Source: an uncultured Bacteroides sp. (GTDB lineage Bacteria > Bacteroidota > Bacteroidia > Bacteroidales > Bacteroidaceae). Taken from it: a DNA stretch of 64,000 bases. The stretch's first letter is position 1. Every line of letters starts with the position of its first letter. Shown here one piece after another: positions 17,069-27,629 of the stretch. Both the position numbers and the translations under genes were made by a program. Location of the stretch: positions 1 to 64,000 of the forward strand of contig CAAEFE010000086.1 of the NCBI GenBank assembly GCA_900755095.1, in the 5' to 3' direction. The notes beneath the pieces are model-generated. The model worked only from the letters and a program-made list of their open reading frames with translations, ran no database searches and had not been told where the DNA came from.

Positions 17069-17821
17069 ATGAAGATAGAAATTAATCAAACAACATTGAT
17101 CGATCAGGTAGAAGACAGCTTACTTACCTACTTTAAAAAGAATGATTTGAGATGTGGAGATTCTATTCCCAATGAGAATAATCTGGCCGCAGAATTAGGA
17201 GTTGCAAGAAGTGTTGTCAGAGAAGCTTTGAGCCGTTTGAAAATGATGGGACTGATTCATGCGCGCCCTCGTAAGGGAATGGTTTTGACTGAACCTTCCA
17301 TTTTAGGTGGAATGAAAAGAGTGATAGATCCTCGTGTTTTGAGTGAAGAAACAATTTTGGATTTATTGGATTTCAGAATCGCACTTGAAATAGGAATATC
17401 AAGTGATATTTTCCGTAAGATAACTCCTAAAGATATTGAGGAATTGAGCGAGATTGTGAAAATGGGAATTGTTTTCGAGAATAACGAGTATGCGTTAATC
17501 AGCGAATCGGCTTTTCATACAAAACTATACAAAATTACGGGAAATAAAATAATATCTGAATTTCAGGAAATCATTCATCCTATACTTGTCTATGTGAAAG
17601 AAAAGTTCAAAGACTACTTAAAACCTATAAATATAGAGATGAGTAAAAGCGGCAGAATAGCTACTCATGCTGATTTATTGGATTTTATAAGAAAAGGAGA
17701 TGAGAAAGGCTATCGTGATGCCATTGAAAGACATTTTGAGGTTTATAAGATTTTTAAAGTGAACCGGAGTCTGGAATTGATGGCAGAGAAAAACGAAGAA
17801 GAAAGGATAGATAGTATATGA
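17069..17821 (+). CDS. GntR-family (FadR-type) transcriptional regulator of the sialic-acid locus
   Basis: A 250-residue regulator. The N-terminal winged helix-turn-helix (about residues 10-75) contains PNENNLAAELGVARSVVREALSRLKMMGLI, followed by an all-helical FCD effector-binding domain. The ATG at 17069 is preferred; a GTG at 17024 would put the operator inside the gene. FadR-type members commonly respond to a small acid or sugar-acid ligand. Position at the head of the cluster suggests a sialic-acid pathway intermediate, which is inference. Its stop overlaps the next start in an ATGA. Confidence 0.88.
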   Translation: MKIEINQTTLIDQVEDSLLTYFKKNDLRCGDSIPNENNLAAELGVARSVVREALSRLKMMGLIHARPRKGMVLTEPSILGGMKRVIDPRVLSEETILDLLDFRIALEIGISSDIFRKITPKDIEELSEIVKMGIVFENNEYALISESAFHTKLYKITGNKIISEFQEIIHPILVYVKEKFKDYLKPINIEMSKSGRIATHADLLDFIRKGDEKGYRDAIERHFEVYKIFKVNRSLELMAEKNEEERIDSI

Positions 17822-18885
17822 GAAAACTGTATTTTTTTATTTTATATTTATCTTTAATTTTATCATATATGAATACGGCTTGTTCGAGAAAAGGAGAAAA
17901 TAAGATAGTAATGCAATGGGAAAACTCATTGTTACTTCCGGGATGTACCGGTATGCTGAAAAACGTTGGATTGGCTGGTGCATACTCAGGAATAGTAGAG
18001 GATAAATTACTAGTGCTGGGAGGAGCCAACTTTCCTGATAAATATCCTTGGGAGGGAGGAGTTAAAACTTGGTGGTCTACTTTATATAGTTATGATCTGC
18101 ACATGGATAAGTGGACTGTTTATGATGATTTCCTTAACAGCCCATTAGCTTATGGAGTTTCGATATGCTTGCCGGAAGGGTTATTATGTATTGGAGGATG
18201 CGATCGTATGCAATGTAGCGATAAAGTTTTTCTCATAAAAAAAGAGGGCGTTTCATTTGTAGTAGATTCTGTTAGTTATCCGGCTTTACCGGTTCCGTTG
18301 GCAAATGCAACGGGGGCTATTGGGGATAACTGTATTTATATTGCTGGGGGGCAGGAAACTATGACAAATGAACAGTCGACCAATCATTTTTATATGCTTG
18401 ATTTATTGCATAAAGAAAAAGGATGGCAGAAGATGCCCGGTTGGGAGGGACCATCGCTCGCCTATGCGGTAAGTGTGGTTCAGGGAGGACGATTTTATCT
18501 TTTTAGTGGAAGGAGTTATGCTCCGAATGAAGTGATGGTAGAATATACGGAGGGGTATGTATATGAACCAGGTAGCAGGAAATGGAGCAAAATAGCTGGT
18601 AATTTTCCTGTAATGGCGGGGACTGCTATTCCATATGAAAAAGATAAGATAATACTACTGGGAGGAGTTGAAGAAATACTACCTACATCTCCCGAGCATC
18701 CGGGATTTAGCCGTAAGTTACGAGTCATCAGTACAGAAACAAATTCTTTGGTGGATTCTTTAGACTGCCCTTATCCTATTCCTGTTACGACAAATGCGGT
18801 TTATATGGGGAATGACGTTTACGTGGTAAGCGGTGAAATACAACCTGGTATACGAACTCCCTTAATTTTGAAAGGAACTTTCTGA
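17818..18885 (+). CDS. kelch-repeat mutarotase lipoprotein (NanM-like)
   Basis: A 355-residue secreted protein with a lipobox ending at Cys22 (MNTAC). It has six-bladed kelch propeller features: repeated GG pairs (VLGGANFP, CIGGCDRM, IAGGQE, LFSGRSYAP, LLGGVEE) and the cyclically permuted mutarotase pattern. NanM-type proteins convert alpha- to beta-N-acetylneuraminate after its release by sialidase, which helps uptake. The first kelch segment (GANFPDKYPWEGG) is characteristic of that family. Translation is probably coupled to the GntR gene through the ATGA overlap. Epimerase function is inferred from the family and the neighbouring lyase and sialidases. Confidence 0.8.
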   Translation: MRKLYFFILYLSLILSYMNTACSRKGENKIVMQWENSLLLPGCTGMLKNVGLAGAYSGIVEDKLLVLGGANFPDKYPWEGGVKTWWSTLYSYDLHMDKWTVYDDFLNSPLAYGVSICLPEGLLCIGGCDRMQCSDKVFLIKKEGVSFVVDSVSYPALPVPLANATGAIGDNCIYIAGGQETMTNEQSTNHFYMLDLLHKEKGWQKMPGWEGPSLAYAVSVVQGGRFYLFSGRSYAPNEVMVEYTEGYVYEPGSRKWSKIAGNFPVMAGTAIPYEKDKIILLGGVEEILPTSPEHPGFSRKLRVISTETNSLVDSLDCPYPIPVTTNAVYMGNDVYVVSGEIQPGIRTPLILKGTF

Positions 18886-18920
18886 AAATAAAGTAAAATA
18901 ACAATCTAATTAAATGCACT

Positions 18921-19832
18921 ATGAACAATTATGAAAAACTGGAAGGTATGGTTGCGGCCACCTTCACCCCATTGGATGAGAATGGGGACGTAAATTTATC
19001 TGTTATTGATAAATATGCTGATTGGATAGCATCGACTCCTATCAAAGGGGTATTTGTGTGCGGCACAACCGGTGAATTTTCTTCATTGACGATCGATGAG
19101 CGTAAATTAATTCTTGAAAAATGGCTCGTTTCTGCCCGTAAGCGATTCAAGGTCATAGCTCATGTAGGCTCAAACTGTCAACGAAGTGCAATGGAACTGG
19201 CACGTCATGCTGCACAAGTAGGGGCCGATGCTATTGCTTCAATTGCTCCCTCTTTTTTTAAACCGGGAACAGTAGATGAATTAGTTGATTTTTTTGCACC
19301 TATTTGCCACTCTGCTGCTGGCTTACCTTTCTATTATTATAATATGCCATCGATTACAGGGGTTAATTTGCCGGTGGATAAGTTTTTGGTAGAAGGGAAA
19401 AAGAAAATACCTAATCTGGTGGGTACTAAGTTTACTCATAATAACCTGATGGAGATGGGAGTTTGCATAGAGTTGGAGCAACATCGGTTTGAAGTATTGC
19501 ATGGTTATGATGAAATTCTTATTTCCGGCTTGGCTATGGGAGCTGTAGCAGGAGTTGGAAGTACGTATAATTATATACCTAATGTCTATCAGGCTATTTT
19601 TGATTCAATGAAAATGAACGATTTGGAAACGGCTCGCCACAATCAGATAAAATCCATACGTACCGTGGAGGTTATTATTAAATATGGTGGCGGAGTGCGC
19701 GGTGGCAAAGCGATTATGAAGCTGATAGGTATTGATTGCGGTTCTTGCCGGTTGCCGATAAAACCTTTTTCTGTTGATGAATATGAAAAACTAAGAGGTG
19801 ATTTGGACGCTATAAAATTCTTTGAATTCTGA
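18921..19832 (+). CDS. nanA: N-acetylneuraminate lyase
   Basis: A 303-residue cytosolic class I aldolase of the DHDPS/NAL family that splits N-acetylneuraminate into N-acetylmannosamine and pyruvate. GTTGEF lies at residues 48-53, the catalytic Tyr140 precedes NMPS, and the Schiff-base Lys170 lies in GTKFTH. Between mutarotase and sialidase genes, neuraminate lyase is far more likely than dihydrodipicolinate synthase. No ManNAc epimerase or kinase gene is present in this locus, so the next steps must be encoded elsewhere. An intra-operon hairpin follows. Confidence 0.88.
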   Translation: MNNYEKLEGMVAATFTPLDENGDVNLSVIDKYADWIASTPIKGVFVCGTTGEFSSLTIDERKLILEKWLVSARKRFKVIAHVGSNCQRSAMELARHAAQVGADAIASIAPSFFKPGTVDELVDFFAPICHSAAGLPFYYYNMPSITGVNLPVDKFLVEGKKKIPNLVGTKFTHNNLMEMGVCIELEQHRFEVLHGYDEILISGLAMGAVAGVGSTYNYIPNVYQAIFDSMKMNDLETARHNQIKSIRTVEVIIKYGGGVRGGKAIMKLIGIDCGSCRLPIKPFSVDEYEKLRGDLDAIKFFEF

Positions 19833-19842
19833 AAATAATAAA

Positions 19843-19904
19843 GAGGAGATGACAGTAAAAGTGTATTGCTGGGGTAAGCTACTTTACTTTCTGTCTATCC
19901 CCTC
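19843..19904 (+). other. intra-operon hairpin
   Basis: GAGG-AGAT-GACAG (19843-19855) pairs imperfectly with CTGTC-TATC-CCCTC (19891-19904), with inner AAAGT/ACTTT pairing. No U-tract follows. It could set the relative expression of the lyase and sialidase genes. Confidence 0.45.
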
Positions 19905-19948
19905 CAATCTAGTTAAATGCGTTCAAAATTACCTAAAATAAAGATACT

Positions 19949-21589
19949 ATGAAAGTAAGTAAGAAAATATTTATCATATTTTCGATGATTTTGTTATTGG
20001 TGTCACCAGTCACATCTTTAGGTAAAGACATAAAATGGGTACTGGAGAGACCTGTTATTCCTGTGTTGGTAAAGAAACCGGCAAATCCTGTAATGAAGAT
20101 AACTTTAATCAGGACAGATAATCAACCTTATGTTATCCGGCAAATAGATCTGGATTTATTGGGGAGCACGAATGTGGCAGATATTGTTTCTGTTGCCATA
20201 TATGGTGCGAAGAAGAATGGACTGATAGATACGTCTCGTTTACTTTGTAATGCACTTCCCGCTACACAAAAAATGTCATTTACTAATGAAGTGCAGGTTA
20301 ATCAGGATTCTTTGTCTTTTTGGGTAGCCGTAACATTGAAAGATACGGTTTCACTGGATCATCGTGTTCAGGTTAATTGTAACCGGGTGAAAACCACGAA
20401 AGGCAATCTGAAAATTTTGGATAAAACAAGTAAACCTTTACGAGTAGGAGTAGCTGTACGACAGAAAGGACAGGATGGATGTATCTCATCACGTATTCCA
20501 GGATTAGCTACTAGTAATAAAGGCACTTTATTGGCCATTTTTGATGCCCGCTATGATTATCCTCGTGATTTGCAGGGAAATATAGATATTGCTCTTCATC
20601 GTAGTACAGATAAGGGAGTAACCTGGCAACCCATTCAAACTGTTTTGGATATGGGAGAATGGGGAGGTTTACCACAGAAATACAATGGAGTGAGTGATGC
20701 CTGTATTTTAGTAGATAAAAATACTGGTGATATTTATGTAGCCGGATTATGGATGCACGGTCTGCTGGATAAAGACGGAAAGTGGATAGAAGGTCTGAAT
20801 GAAAACAGTACGAACTGGACACATCAATGGAAAGGTAGAGGTTCTCAACCAGGAACAGGGCTAAAAGAAACTTCCCAGTTTATGATAGCAAAAAGTACGG
20901 ATGATGGTCTTAGCTGGGGCTTTCCGGATAATATAACCTCAAAGACGAAACGCCCTGAATGGTGGTTATTTGCACCTGCACCCGGACAGGGAATTACGTT
21001 GACAGACGGAACGTTGGTATTTCCTACACAAGGACGTGACGAAAACGGGCTTCCTTTCTCGAATATTACGTATAGTAAAGATCATGGAAAGACGTGGGTG
21101 ACCAGTAATCCTGCATATCAGGATGTTACGGAATGTAGTGTCGTACAATTGGGTGACGGCGCCTTGATGTTGAACATGCGTGATAACCGGAACAGAGGAA
21201 ATAAAGACGTGAACGGTCGTAGAATCTGCACAACTATTGATCTGGGAGAAAGTTGGAAAGAACATCCAACTTCACGGAGAGCACTCGTAGAACCTACTTG
21301 TATGGCAAGTCTGCATCGACATGAGTATATGGAAGAAGGAAAGAAGAAAAGCATGCTTCTGTTTGTAAATCCGAATAATTATGGGACAAGAGATAATCTG
21401 ACTTTAAAAGTTAGTTTTGATGATGGAATGACTTGGCCGGAAGAACATTGGATTCTTTTCGACCAATATCGTAGTGCCGGATATTCCTGCATTACATCCA
21501 TAGATGAAAATTCAATAGGTATATTATATGAGAGTAGTCAGTCGGATTTAGCTTTTATAAAAATCAATTTAATAGAGATTTTAAAGTAA
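19949..21589 (+). CDS. GH33 exo-alpha-sialidase with N-terminal accessory domain
   Basis: A 546-residue secreted sialidase. A signal peptide (about residues 1-25) leads to an N-terminal beta-rich accessory domain (about 28-160) and a six-bladed propeller. Catalytic features: RIP motif with Arg182, further triad arginines R411 and R481, Glu395 (TEC) and nucleophile Tyr512. Five Asp-boxes are readable: STDKGVTW (219), STDDGLSW (316), SKDHGKTW (376), TIDLGESW (429) and SFDDGMTW (489). All catalytic residues are intact. It would release terminal sialic acid from host glycoconjugates. The transporter gene follows after 6 bases. Confidence 0.9.
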   Translation: MKVSKKIFIIFSMILLLVSPVTSLGKDIKWVLERPVIPVLVKKPANPVMKITLIRTDNQPYVIRQIDLDLLGSTNVADIVSVAIYGAKKNGLIDTSRLLCNALPATQKMSFTNEVQVNQDSLSFWVAVTLKDTVSLDHRVQVNCNRVKTTKGNLKILDKTSKPLRVGVAVRQKGQDGCISSRIPGLATSNKGTLLAIFDARYDYPRDLQGNIDIALHRSTDKGVTWQPIQTVLDMGEWGGLPQKYNGVSDACILVDKNTGDIYVAGLWMHGLLDKDGKWIEGLNENSTNWTHQWKGRGSQPGTGLKETSQFMIAKSTDDGLSWGFPDNITSKTKRPEWWLFAPAPGQGITLTDGTLVFPTQGRDENGLPFSNITYSKDHGKTWVTSNPAYQDVTECSVVQLGDGALMLNMRDNRNRGNKDVNGRRICTTIDLGESWKEHPTSRRALVEPTCMASLHRHEYMEEGKKKSMLLFVNPNNYGTRDNLTLKVSFDDGMTWPEEHWILFDQYRSAGYSCITSIDENSIGILYESSQSDLAFIKINLIEILK

Positions 21590-21595
21590 ACGGAC

Positions 21596-22828
21596 ATGAA
21601 TAATAAAACTTCAAATATATATCCTTGGGTAGTGGTTGGGCTGCTGTGGGGTGTTGCCTTGTTGAATTATATGGACAGGCAAATGCTTTCCACTATGCGA
21701 ATTCCAATGATGGAGGATGTGCGGGAATTGGAATCAGCAGCCAATTTCGGTCGCCTGATGGCTGTATTCTTGTGGGTATACGGACTGATGAGTCCTTTAT
21801 CGGGGATTGTCGGTGATCGTATGAGCCGCAAATGGTTGATTGTAGGTAGTCTGTGTGTGTGGTCAGGAGTTACTTACTTGATGGGATATGCCACCACTTT
21901 CAATCAACTCTACTGGTTGCGTGGAATTATGGGAATTAGTGAAGCGTTGTATTTACCTGCTGCTTTGTCATTGATTGCCGATTTTCATAAAGATAAGACT
22001 CGTTCGTTGGCTGTGGGAATACATATGACAGGGTTGTATGTGGGACAGGCTATCGGTGGATTTGGAGCTACTTTTGCAGCAATCTATTCCTGGCATACAA
22101 CATTCCATTGGTTTGGTATTATAGGTGTGGGTTATGGTGTTATTCTGGCATTTCTTCTGCGTGATAAAGAGAGAGGAAGTGTATCTGAAAATCAGAAGAT
22201 GAAAAAGATTCCTGTATTGAAGAGTTTGGGAATGTTATTTTCCAATGTCTTTTTCTGGATTATCTTATTTTATTTCTGTGTACCGGGCACCCCGGGTTGG
22301 GCGGCAAAGAACTGGTTACCGACTCTTTTCTCTGACAGCTTATCTATTGATATTTCGGTAGCAGGTCCTATGTCTACTATTTCTATAGCTTTGTCCTCAC
22401 TATTCGGCGTGTTGGCAGGTGGATATATATCCGACCGTTGGGTATTAAAAAATGTACGTGGAAGAGTATATACTGGTGCTATGGGTTTGGGGCTTATCAT
22501 ACCTTCCTTGTTGTTTATCGGATATGGTCATTCTATTTTCGCACTGGTGATGGGGGCTATGCTGTTTGGGATAGGTTTTGGTATGTTTGACGCAAATAAT
22601 ATGCCTATTCTCTGTCAGTTTGTGTCTGCACGTTACAGGGCAACTGCCTATGGTATTATGAATATGTGTGGTGTATTTGCCGGAGCTACTATTACGAGCC
22701 TTCTGGGTGAGTCGATGGATGCCGGATATTTGGGACGCGATTTTGCGTTGCTTGCTATACTGGTATTTGTTATGCTGGTCATTTTGGTCACTTGTCTGCG
22801 ACCTAAAACGATTGATATGAAAGATTAA
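21596..22828 (+). CDS. MFS transporter, probable sialic-acid importer
   Basis: A 410-residue major facilitator with about 12 membrane helices. The Asp-Arg motif of the first loop is present in NYMDRQML, and GDRMSRKW is the loop 2-3 motif. It belongs by look to the anion/cation symporter (sugar-acid) group. Its position between a sialidase and the SusC/SusD pair, in a locus with NanA, points to proton-coupled uptake of N-acetylneuraminate across the inner membrane. Substrate is inferred from context. Confidence 0.85.
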   Translation: MNNKTSNIYPWVVVGLLWGVALLNYMDRQMLSTMRIPMMEDVRELESAANFGRLMAVFLWVYGLMSPLSGIVGDRMSRKWLIVGSLCVWSGVTYLMGYATTFNQLYWLRGIMGISEALYLPAALSLIADFHKDKTRSLAVGIHMTGLYVGQAIGGFGATFAAIYSWHTTFHWFGIIGVGYGVILAFLLRDKERGSVSENQKMKKIPVLKSLGMLFSNVFFWIILFYFCVPGTPGWAAKNWLPTLFSDSLSIDISVAGPMSTISIALSSLFGVLAGGYISDRWVLKNVRGRVYTGAMGLGLIIPSLLFIGYGHSIFALVMGAMLFGIGFGMFDANNMPILCQFVSARYRATAYGIMNMCGVFAGATITSLLGESMDAGYLGRDFALLAILVFVMLVILVTCLRPKTIDMKD

Positions 22829-22864
22829 TCCTTATATAATTTATTCATTCTAATTTTATTTTTT

Positions 22865-25800
22865 ATGAAAAACTCAATAAAGCATACTAAAGATTTATTA
22901 ATATTATCGATGGTATTTATCTTATCATCTGTATTTTCAAATATTCAAGCAAATAATATTAATTCTGAAGATATAAAGGTCTCTGGTGTAGTACAAGACC
23001 AGACAGGAGTTGAATTACCAGGAGTTTCAATATCCGTAAAAGGTATGGATAAAGGTACTATCACCAATGCTTCCGGTGAATTTTCTATAATGGTTCCTCC
23101 TAATGCAACTCTGATTGTCTCTTTTGTCGGAATGGAAACAAAAGAGGTTGATATTAAGGGACGGAGAAATATTGTGATTGTTTTGGAAGAGAGTTCTGTG
23201 TTACTTGATGAAGTCGTTGCCATTGGTTATGGTAAACAGTCAAGAGCATTAATAACAAATTCTATTTCTAAGATAAATAAAGAGGAATTTCAAAAAGCAC
23301 CAGGACAGAATCCGTTATTACAATTACAAGGCAAAGTTCCAGGTTTATCCTTACAAATATCTAATGGACAACCGGGGGCAGACCCTCAAATATTTATTCG
23401 TGGAGGTAGTTCTACTTCACCTGAAAGTGATACTCCCTTAATAATTATTGATGGTATAATATCACAAGGATTTAGAAATATATCAGATATGAATCCTGCA
23501 GATATAGAATCGATAGAAGTTCTGAAAGATGCTGCTTCTACTGCTATTTATGGTTCCAGAGCTGCTAATGGTATAATCTTGGTTAAAACCAAAGCTGGTC
23601 AGAAAGGGAAACCTACTGTCAGTTTAAGGTATACGTATGGAGTGGAACAACAACCGCAGAGAATTCCACTATTGAATGCACGGGATTATATAACATTATC
23701 CCGTTCTAATATTGCGAAATTTAATCAGGCTGATTTGACATATAATGGAAAGGAAGATCAGGCAAAATTCTTAAGTGGTTCTTTTGGTATGTCAACAGGA
23801 AATCCGAGAAACTCTAAAAATACACTTGAATTTTTGGATGTTTATTTGCAAAAGTATGGTCAAGGTTATGTGAGTAATCTGCTGGAACATGAGGGCTGGC
23901 AAACCATGGCGGACCCTGTTACGGGAAAACAGCTCATCTTCCAGGATAATGACTTTCAGAAAGCAACTTTCACAACAGGACAAAAGCATGAGGTTGATCT
24001 TAGTATTAGTGGAGGAACAGAGGCGATTAACTATTATGTAGGTTTAAGATATTTGAATCAGGATGGTATACTTAGAGGTACAAATTATAAAAATTATAGT
24101 GTCTTATTTAATGGAAATTATAAATTAAGTGAGGCATGGAGTTTGTCTACTAAAGCTAGTCTGCAGGTTAGAGATGCTGTGGGAGGTGGAAATACAGTCA
24201 ATACTATATCTCGAAGTATATTAACACCACCGACCTACAGATTGTACTATGAAGATGGAACTCCAGCCCCCGGAGAAGGTATTTCTTCTTTCAGAAGTAG
24301 ATTGCATGAGATTTATTATAAAACAAATTATGATGATACTAGTGTGTATAGGACAACTTTTCAGTTGGGTGCAATCTGGAATATTTTACCTGGGCTAGTT
24401 TTAAAACCAACAGCCTATTATTTTGGAACTGAAGGTATTGAGAATTATTTTCAGGCAGATAATGAGACGACTGGAAATACAATCCGTCCTGCTTCAGCTA
24501 AGCATAACTATGACAGACATTTGCAGGGAGATTTGGTTCTTTCGTATGATAAGAAAATCAAGGAGCATAATATAGGAGCTGTAGCAGGTGCCAGTTATAC
24601 TCATGATTATAGTTACAGACTTTCGGCAAGCGGTAGTGGATCTTCTATAGATTTAATTCCAACATTAAATGCAACGGCAGATAGTACACAAAGAGCAAGT
24701 TCTACTAAGACAATGGAAGCTACTTTAAGTTATTTTGGACGTGTAAACTATGATTATAAAGGTAAATATATAGTTTCTGTCAGTATGCGTGCAGATGGTT
24801 CTTCACGGTTTGCAGAAGATAATAAATGGGGATTTTTCCCTGGAGTATCAGCTGGATGGAATATGCATAGGGAAAATTTCTTCAAGCCATTAGAAAGTAT
24901 TATGAGTCGTTGGAAATGGCGTGCAAGTTGGGGGCGTACGGGTAATAACAATTTGAGTGTTGCCAATTCAAGAGGTGAGTACAAAATTACAGATACTAAT
25001 TATCAAGGATCAGTAGGTATACTAAATACAACATTAAAAAATTCTCAATTACGATGGGAAACGACGGAATCGTATGATATTGGAGTCGATCTCGGATTTT
25101 TTAATAATAGATTGGGATTATTAATTGACTACTATAATAAACTGACATTTGATAGATTGTATGATGAACCTTTATGGAATTCTACGGGCTTTAGTTCGAT
25201 TAAGAGTAATTATGGTTCAGTAAGAAACTCTGGAATAGAAATAGAGTTGAATGCTACTCCTATTCAAACCAAAGATTTTTCATGGGATTTATCATTGACG
25301 TTTGCTTACAATAAAGGAATCGTAGTAGATTTACCGGATAATGGAGAAGAGAAAAATCGGGTAGGAGGTAATTTTATTTATGATCCTGCTACAGGAGGTA
25401 CTAAAAAGGTTGGGGGAATTGCTGAGGGCGAAAAGTTTGGTGGAAGATGGGCGTTTCATTATTTAGGAACCTATCAAACGGAAGAAGAAGCAGCTAAAGC
25501 CCCTAATGATCCTAATGCGCAAGGTAGAAAGAAACATGCAGGAGATGCCATATTTGAAGACGTGAACAATGATGGGCAATTGGACTCTAAAGATATGAAA
25601 TTCATGGGATATATCCGACCGGATAAGGTAGGAGGTATTGTCAACTCTTTCAAATATAAAGGACTTACTGTACGAGTTGTAATGGACTGGGCTATGGGAC
25701 ATGTGATAGATAATGGTTTTAAAGGACAGATAATGGGTAGTTCACGTAATAACAATAATGCCATAAAAGACGCAATGACCAATTCCTGGCAAAGTGCGAA

Positions 25801-26155
25801 TGATGGAACGAAATATCCTAAATATACAGTTCAAAGTGATTACGATTATCAATATCGAAATCATATGAGATGGGATAATCAAATAGGCAGTTCTGAAAGT
25901 GGGAGTACCAACAATAGCCTGTATTTTAGTAAAGGAGATTATCTGGCATTTAGAGAAGTGTCTTTAAGCTATATGCTACCATCAACTTGGGTTAGAAAAA
26001 TAAGATTGAGTGGAGTGGAAGTTTTTGCTGGAGCATATAACATAGGTTATATAAAGAAATATGATGGTATGTTTCCTGAAATATATACCGGAGTGGATTA
26101 TGGGGTATACCCAAGGCCAAGACAATATAATATGGGAGTAAAAATTAATTTCTAA
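22865..26155 (+). CDS. SusC-like TonB-dependent outer-membrane transporter (sialoglycan locus)
   Basis: A 1096-residue SusC/RagA protein. A signal peptide (about residues 1-33) is followed by a CarboxypepD-regulatory-like domain (VSGVVQDQTGVELPGVSISVKG) and a plug with LDEVVAIGYGKQ, FIRGGSS and VLKDAASTAIYGSRAANGIILV. The rest is a 22-strand barrel ending in an aromatic C-terminus (GVKINF). No STN domain precedes it, so it is not an anti-sigma-signalling receptor. It should form a bed-bin complex with the SusD protein encoded 19 bases downstream. DNA here looks more A+T-rich than the flanking housekeeping genes. Confidence 0.93.
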   Translation: MKNSIKHTKDLLILSMVFILSSVFSNIQANNINSEDIKVSGVVQDQTGVELPGVSISVKGMDKGTITNASGEFSIMVPPNATLIVSFVGMETKEVDIKGRRNIVIVLEESSVLLDEVVAIGYGKQSRALITNSISKINKEEFQKAPGQNPLLQLQGKVPGLSLQISNGQPGADPQIFIRGGSSTSPESDTPLIIIDGIISQGFRNISDMNPADIESIEVLKDAASTAIYGSRAANGIILVKTKAGQKGKPTVSLRYTYGVEQQPQRIPLLNARDYITLSRSNIAKFNQADLTYNGKEDQAKFLSGSFGMSTGNPRNSKNTLEFLDVYLQKYGQGYVSNLLEHEGWQTMADPVTGKQLIFQDNDFQKATFTTGQKHEVDLSISGGTEAINYYVGLRYLNQDGILRGTNYKNYSVLFNGNYKLSEAWSLSTKASLQVRDAVGGGNTVNTISRSILTPPTYRLYYEDGTPAPGEGISSFRSRLHEIYYKTNYDDTSVYRTTFQLGAIWNILPGLVLKPTAYYFGTEGIENYFQADNETTGNTIRPASAKHNYDRHLQGDLVLSYDKKIKEHNIGAVAGASYTHDYSYRLSASGSGSSIDLIPTLNATADSTQRASSTKTMEATLSYFGRVNYDYKGKYIVSVSMRADGSSRFAEDNKWGFFPGVSAGWNMHRENFFKPLESIMSRWKWRASWGRTGNNNLSVANSRGEYKITDTNYQGSVGILNTTLKNSQLRWETTESYDIGVDLGFFNNRLGLLIDYYNKLTFDRLYDEPLWNSTGFSSIKSNYGSVRNSGIEIELNATPIQTKDFSWDLSLTFAYNKGIVVDLPDNGEEKNRVGGNFIYDPATGGTKKVGGIAEGEKFGGRWAFHYLGTYQTEEEAAKAPNDPNAQGRKKHAGDAIFEDVNNDGQLDSKDMKFMGYIRPDKVGGIVNSFKYKGLTVRVVMDWAMGHVIDNGFKGQIMGSSRNNNNAIKDAMTNSWQSANDGTKYPKYTVQSDYDYQYRNHMRWDNQIGSSESGSTNNSLYFSKGDYLAFREVSLSYMLPSTWVRKIRLSGVEVFAGAYNIGYIKKYDGMFPEIYTGVDYGVYPRPRQYNMGVKINF

Positions 26156-26174
26156 TTAAATAAGACTTGTAATT

Positions 26175-27629
26175 ATGAAACAAATTAAATCAATATTATT
26201 AGGAATTTCATTGTTTTTGTTACATTCATGCAATTTGTTGGATGTAGATACAGTTTCAAGTATAACGGGAGACGGGTACTGGAATACAAAGGGGGATGTA
26301 GAAAGCTATTTGATAGGTATTTATACTAAGTTACGTGATACTTCTAATTCAACTCTTCATTTTGAAGATAGAGGAGATGCTTTTACAACAGGTCTGGAAG
26401 GTGGTCCATCGAATTTGTGGGCGCAGAATCTGACTTCACAAAACGGATATGGTTGGTCAAGTTATTATTCGGTAATTCAGCATTGTAATATGTTATTAAA
26501 GTATACTCCTGGAATAAGTTTTGGAGTGGAATCTGATAAAAACAGGCTGTTGGCAGAAGCATATTGCATAAGGGGATATATGTATTTCTGTGTAGCTCGT
26601 ATATGGGGAGATGCTCCTATAGAACTGGAACCGACAGAAAGTTCCAATAAGCCTAAATTAGCAAGGGAGCCGGCAGAGCAAGTTTTAGAACGGGCTCTAA
26701 GTGATGTGAATGCAGCAATCAATCTCTTCCCGGAAGAAAGTTATACGAATGGAAAAGGAAGAGCCTCAAAACCGGCATGTTATGCACTGAAAGCCGATAT
26801 TTTGTTATGGAAAGCGAAAGTCTTGAATGGTTCTGAGCAGGATTTGAAAGATGTTATCACTTATGCTGATTTAGCAAGTAAAGGTCTTTCTTTTGAAGAC
26901 AATTTTGCCGATATTTATGGTACTAAATATGGAAAAGAAGTGATATGGACTATTCACTTTGAGATTTATGAAAAGGAAGCCCAATATAGTCAAAGTTTGA
27001 AGCCAAGAGATGTATTTGTGGAAAAGGCAGTAAATAAAGATGAAATACCTTATGCAAAAGGTGGGGCTCGCAGTACTTATGCACCAAGCTCTTTTTTAAT
27101 AGATCTTTTTTATGCTAATCCCACTGATATTAGAACAAAAGAGTCTTTTATAATAGCTAAGGATGCGGGAGGAAATGAGATCGGTATTTTCGATAATAAG
27201 ATGAAGGGGACAAAAACAGAAGGTGATCGTACCTATGATTCGGATATTATCATTTATCGACTTGCAGAGATGTATTTGTTCAAGGCCGAAGCTTATGCAG
27301 CATTGAATCAGACACCGCAGGCTATCATTGAGTTAAATAAAGTCAGGGATCGTGCTAAGATAGGTATTTATAATGGAAGTACGGATAAAAAAGTAGTGGA
27401 AAAGGAGATTCTGAATGAGCGTGCAAGAGAATTATATCTTGAAAGGAAAAGATGGCCTGATCTTCTCAGATTCCATTTTGGTGGAACAATAGATGTCTAT
27501 CAGGAAGTTCCGAACTTGAAAAAGAAAGCTATTGATAATATTATTATTCCATTATATCTCGCAATTCCACTAAGTGATATGAATATTAATCCTAATCTGA
27601 AACAAACCCAAGGATATGAAAACTTATAA
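26175..27629 (+). CDS. SusD-like surface glycan-binding lipoprotein (sialoglycan locus)
   Basis: A 484-residue RagB/SusD lipoprotein with lipobox Cys19 (LLHSC). The helical TPR-like core includes AEAYCIRGYMYFCVARIWGD and EKEILNERARELYLERKRWPDLLRF, both typical of the family. It would cap the SusC barrel and bind the glycan. Its last 14 bases overlap the start of the second sialidase gene, implying coupled translation. Confidence 0.92.
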   Translation: MKQIKSILLGISLFLLHSCNLLDVDTVSSITGDGYWNTKGDVESYLIGIYTKLRDTSNSTLHFEDRGDAFTTGLEGGPSNLWAQNLTSQNGYGWSSYYSVIQHCNMLLKYTPGISFGVESDKNRLLAEAYCIRGYMYFCVARIWGDAPIELEPTESSNKPKLAREPAEQVLERALSDVNAAINLFPEESYTNGKGRASKPACYALKADILLWKAKVLNGSEQDLKDVITYADLASKGLSFEDNFADIYGTKYGKEVIWTIHFEIYEKEAQYSQSLKPRDVFVEKAVNKDEIPYAKGGARSTYAPSSFLIDLFYANPTDIRTKESFIIAKDAGGNEIGIFDNKMKGTKTEGDRTYDSDIIIYRLAEMYLFKAEAYAALNQTPQAIIELNKVRDRAKIGIYNGSTDKKVVEKEILNERARELYLERKRWPDLLRFHFGGTIDVYQEVPNLKKKAIDNIIIPLYLAIPLSDMNINPNLKQTQGYENL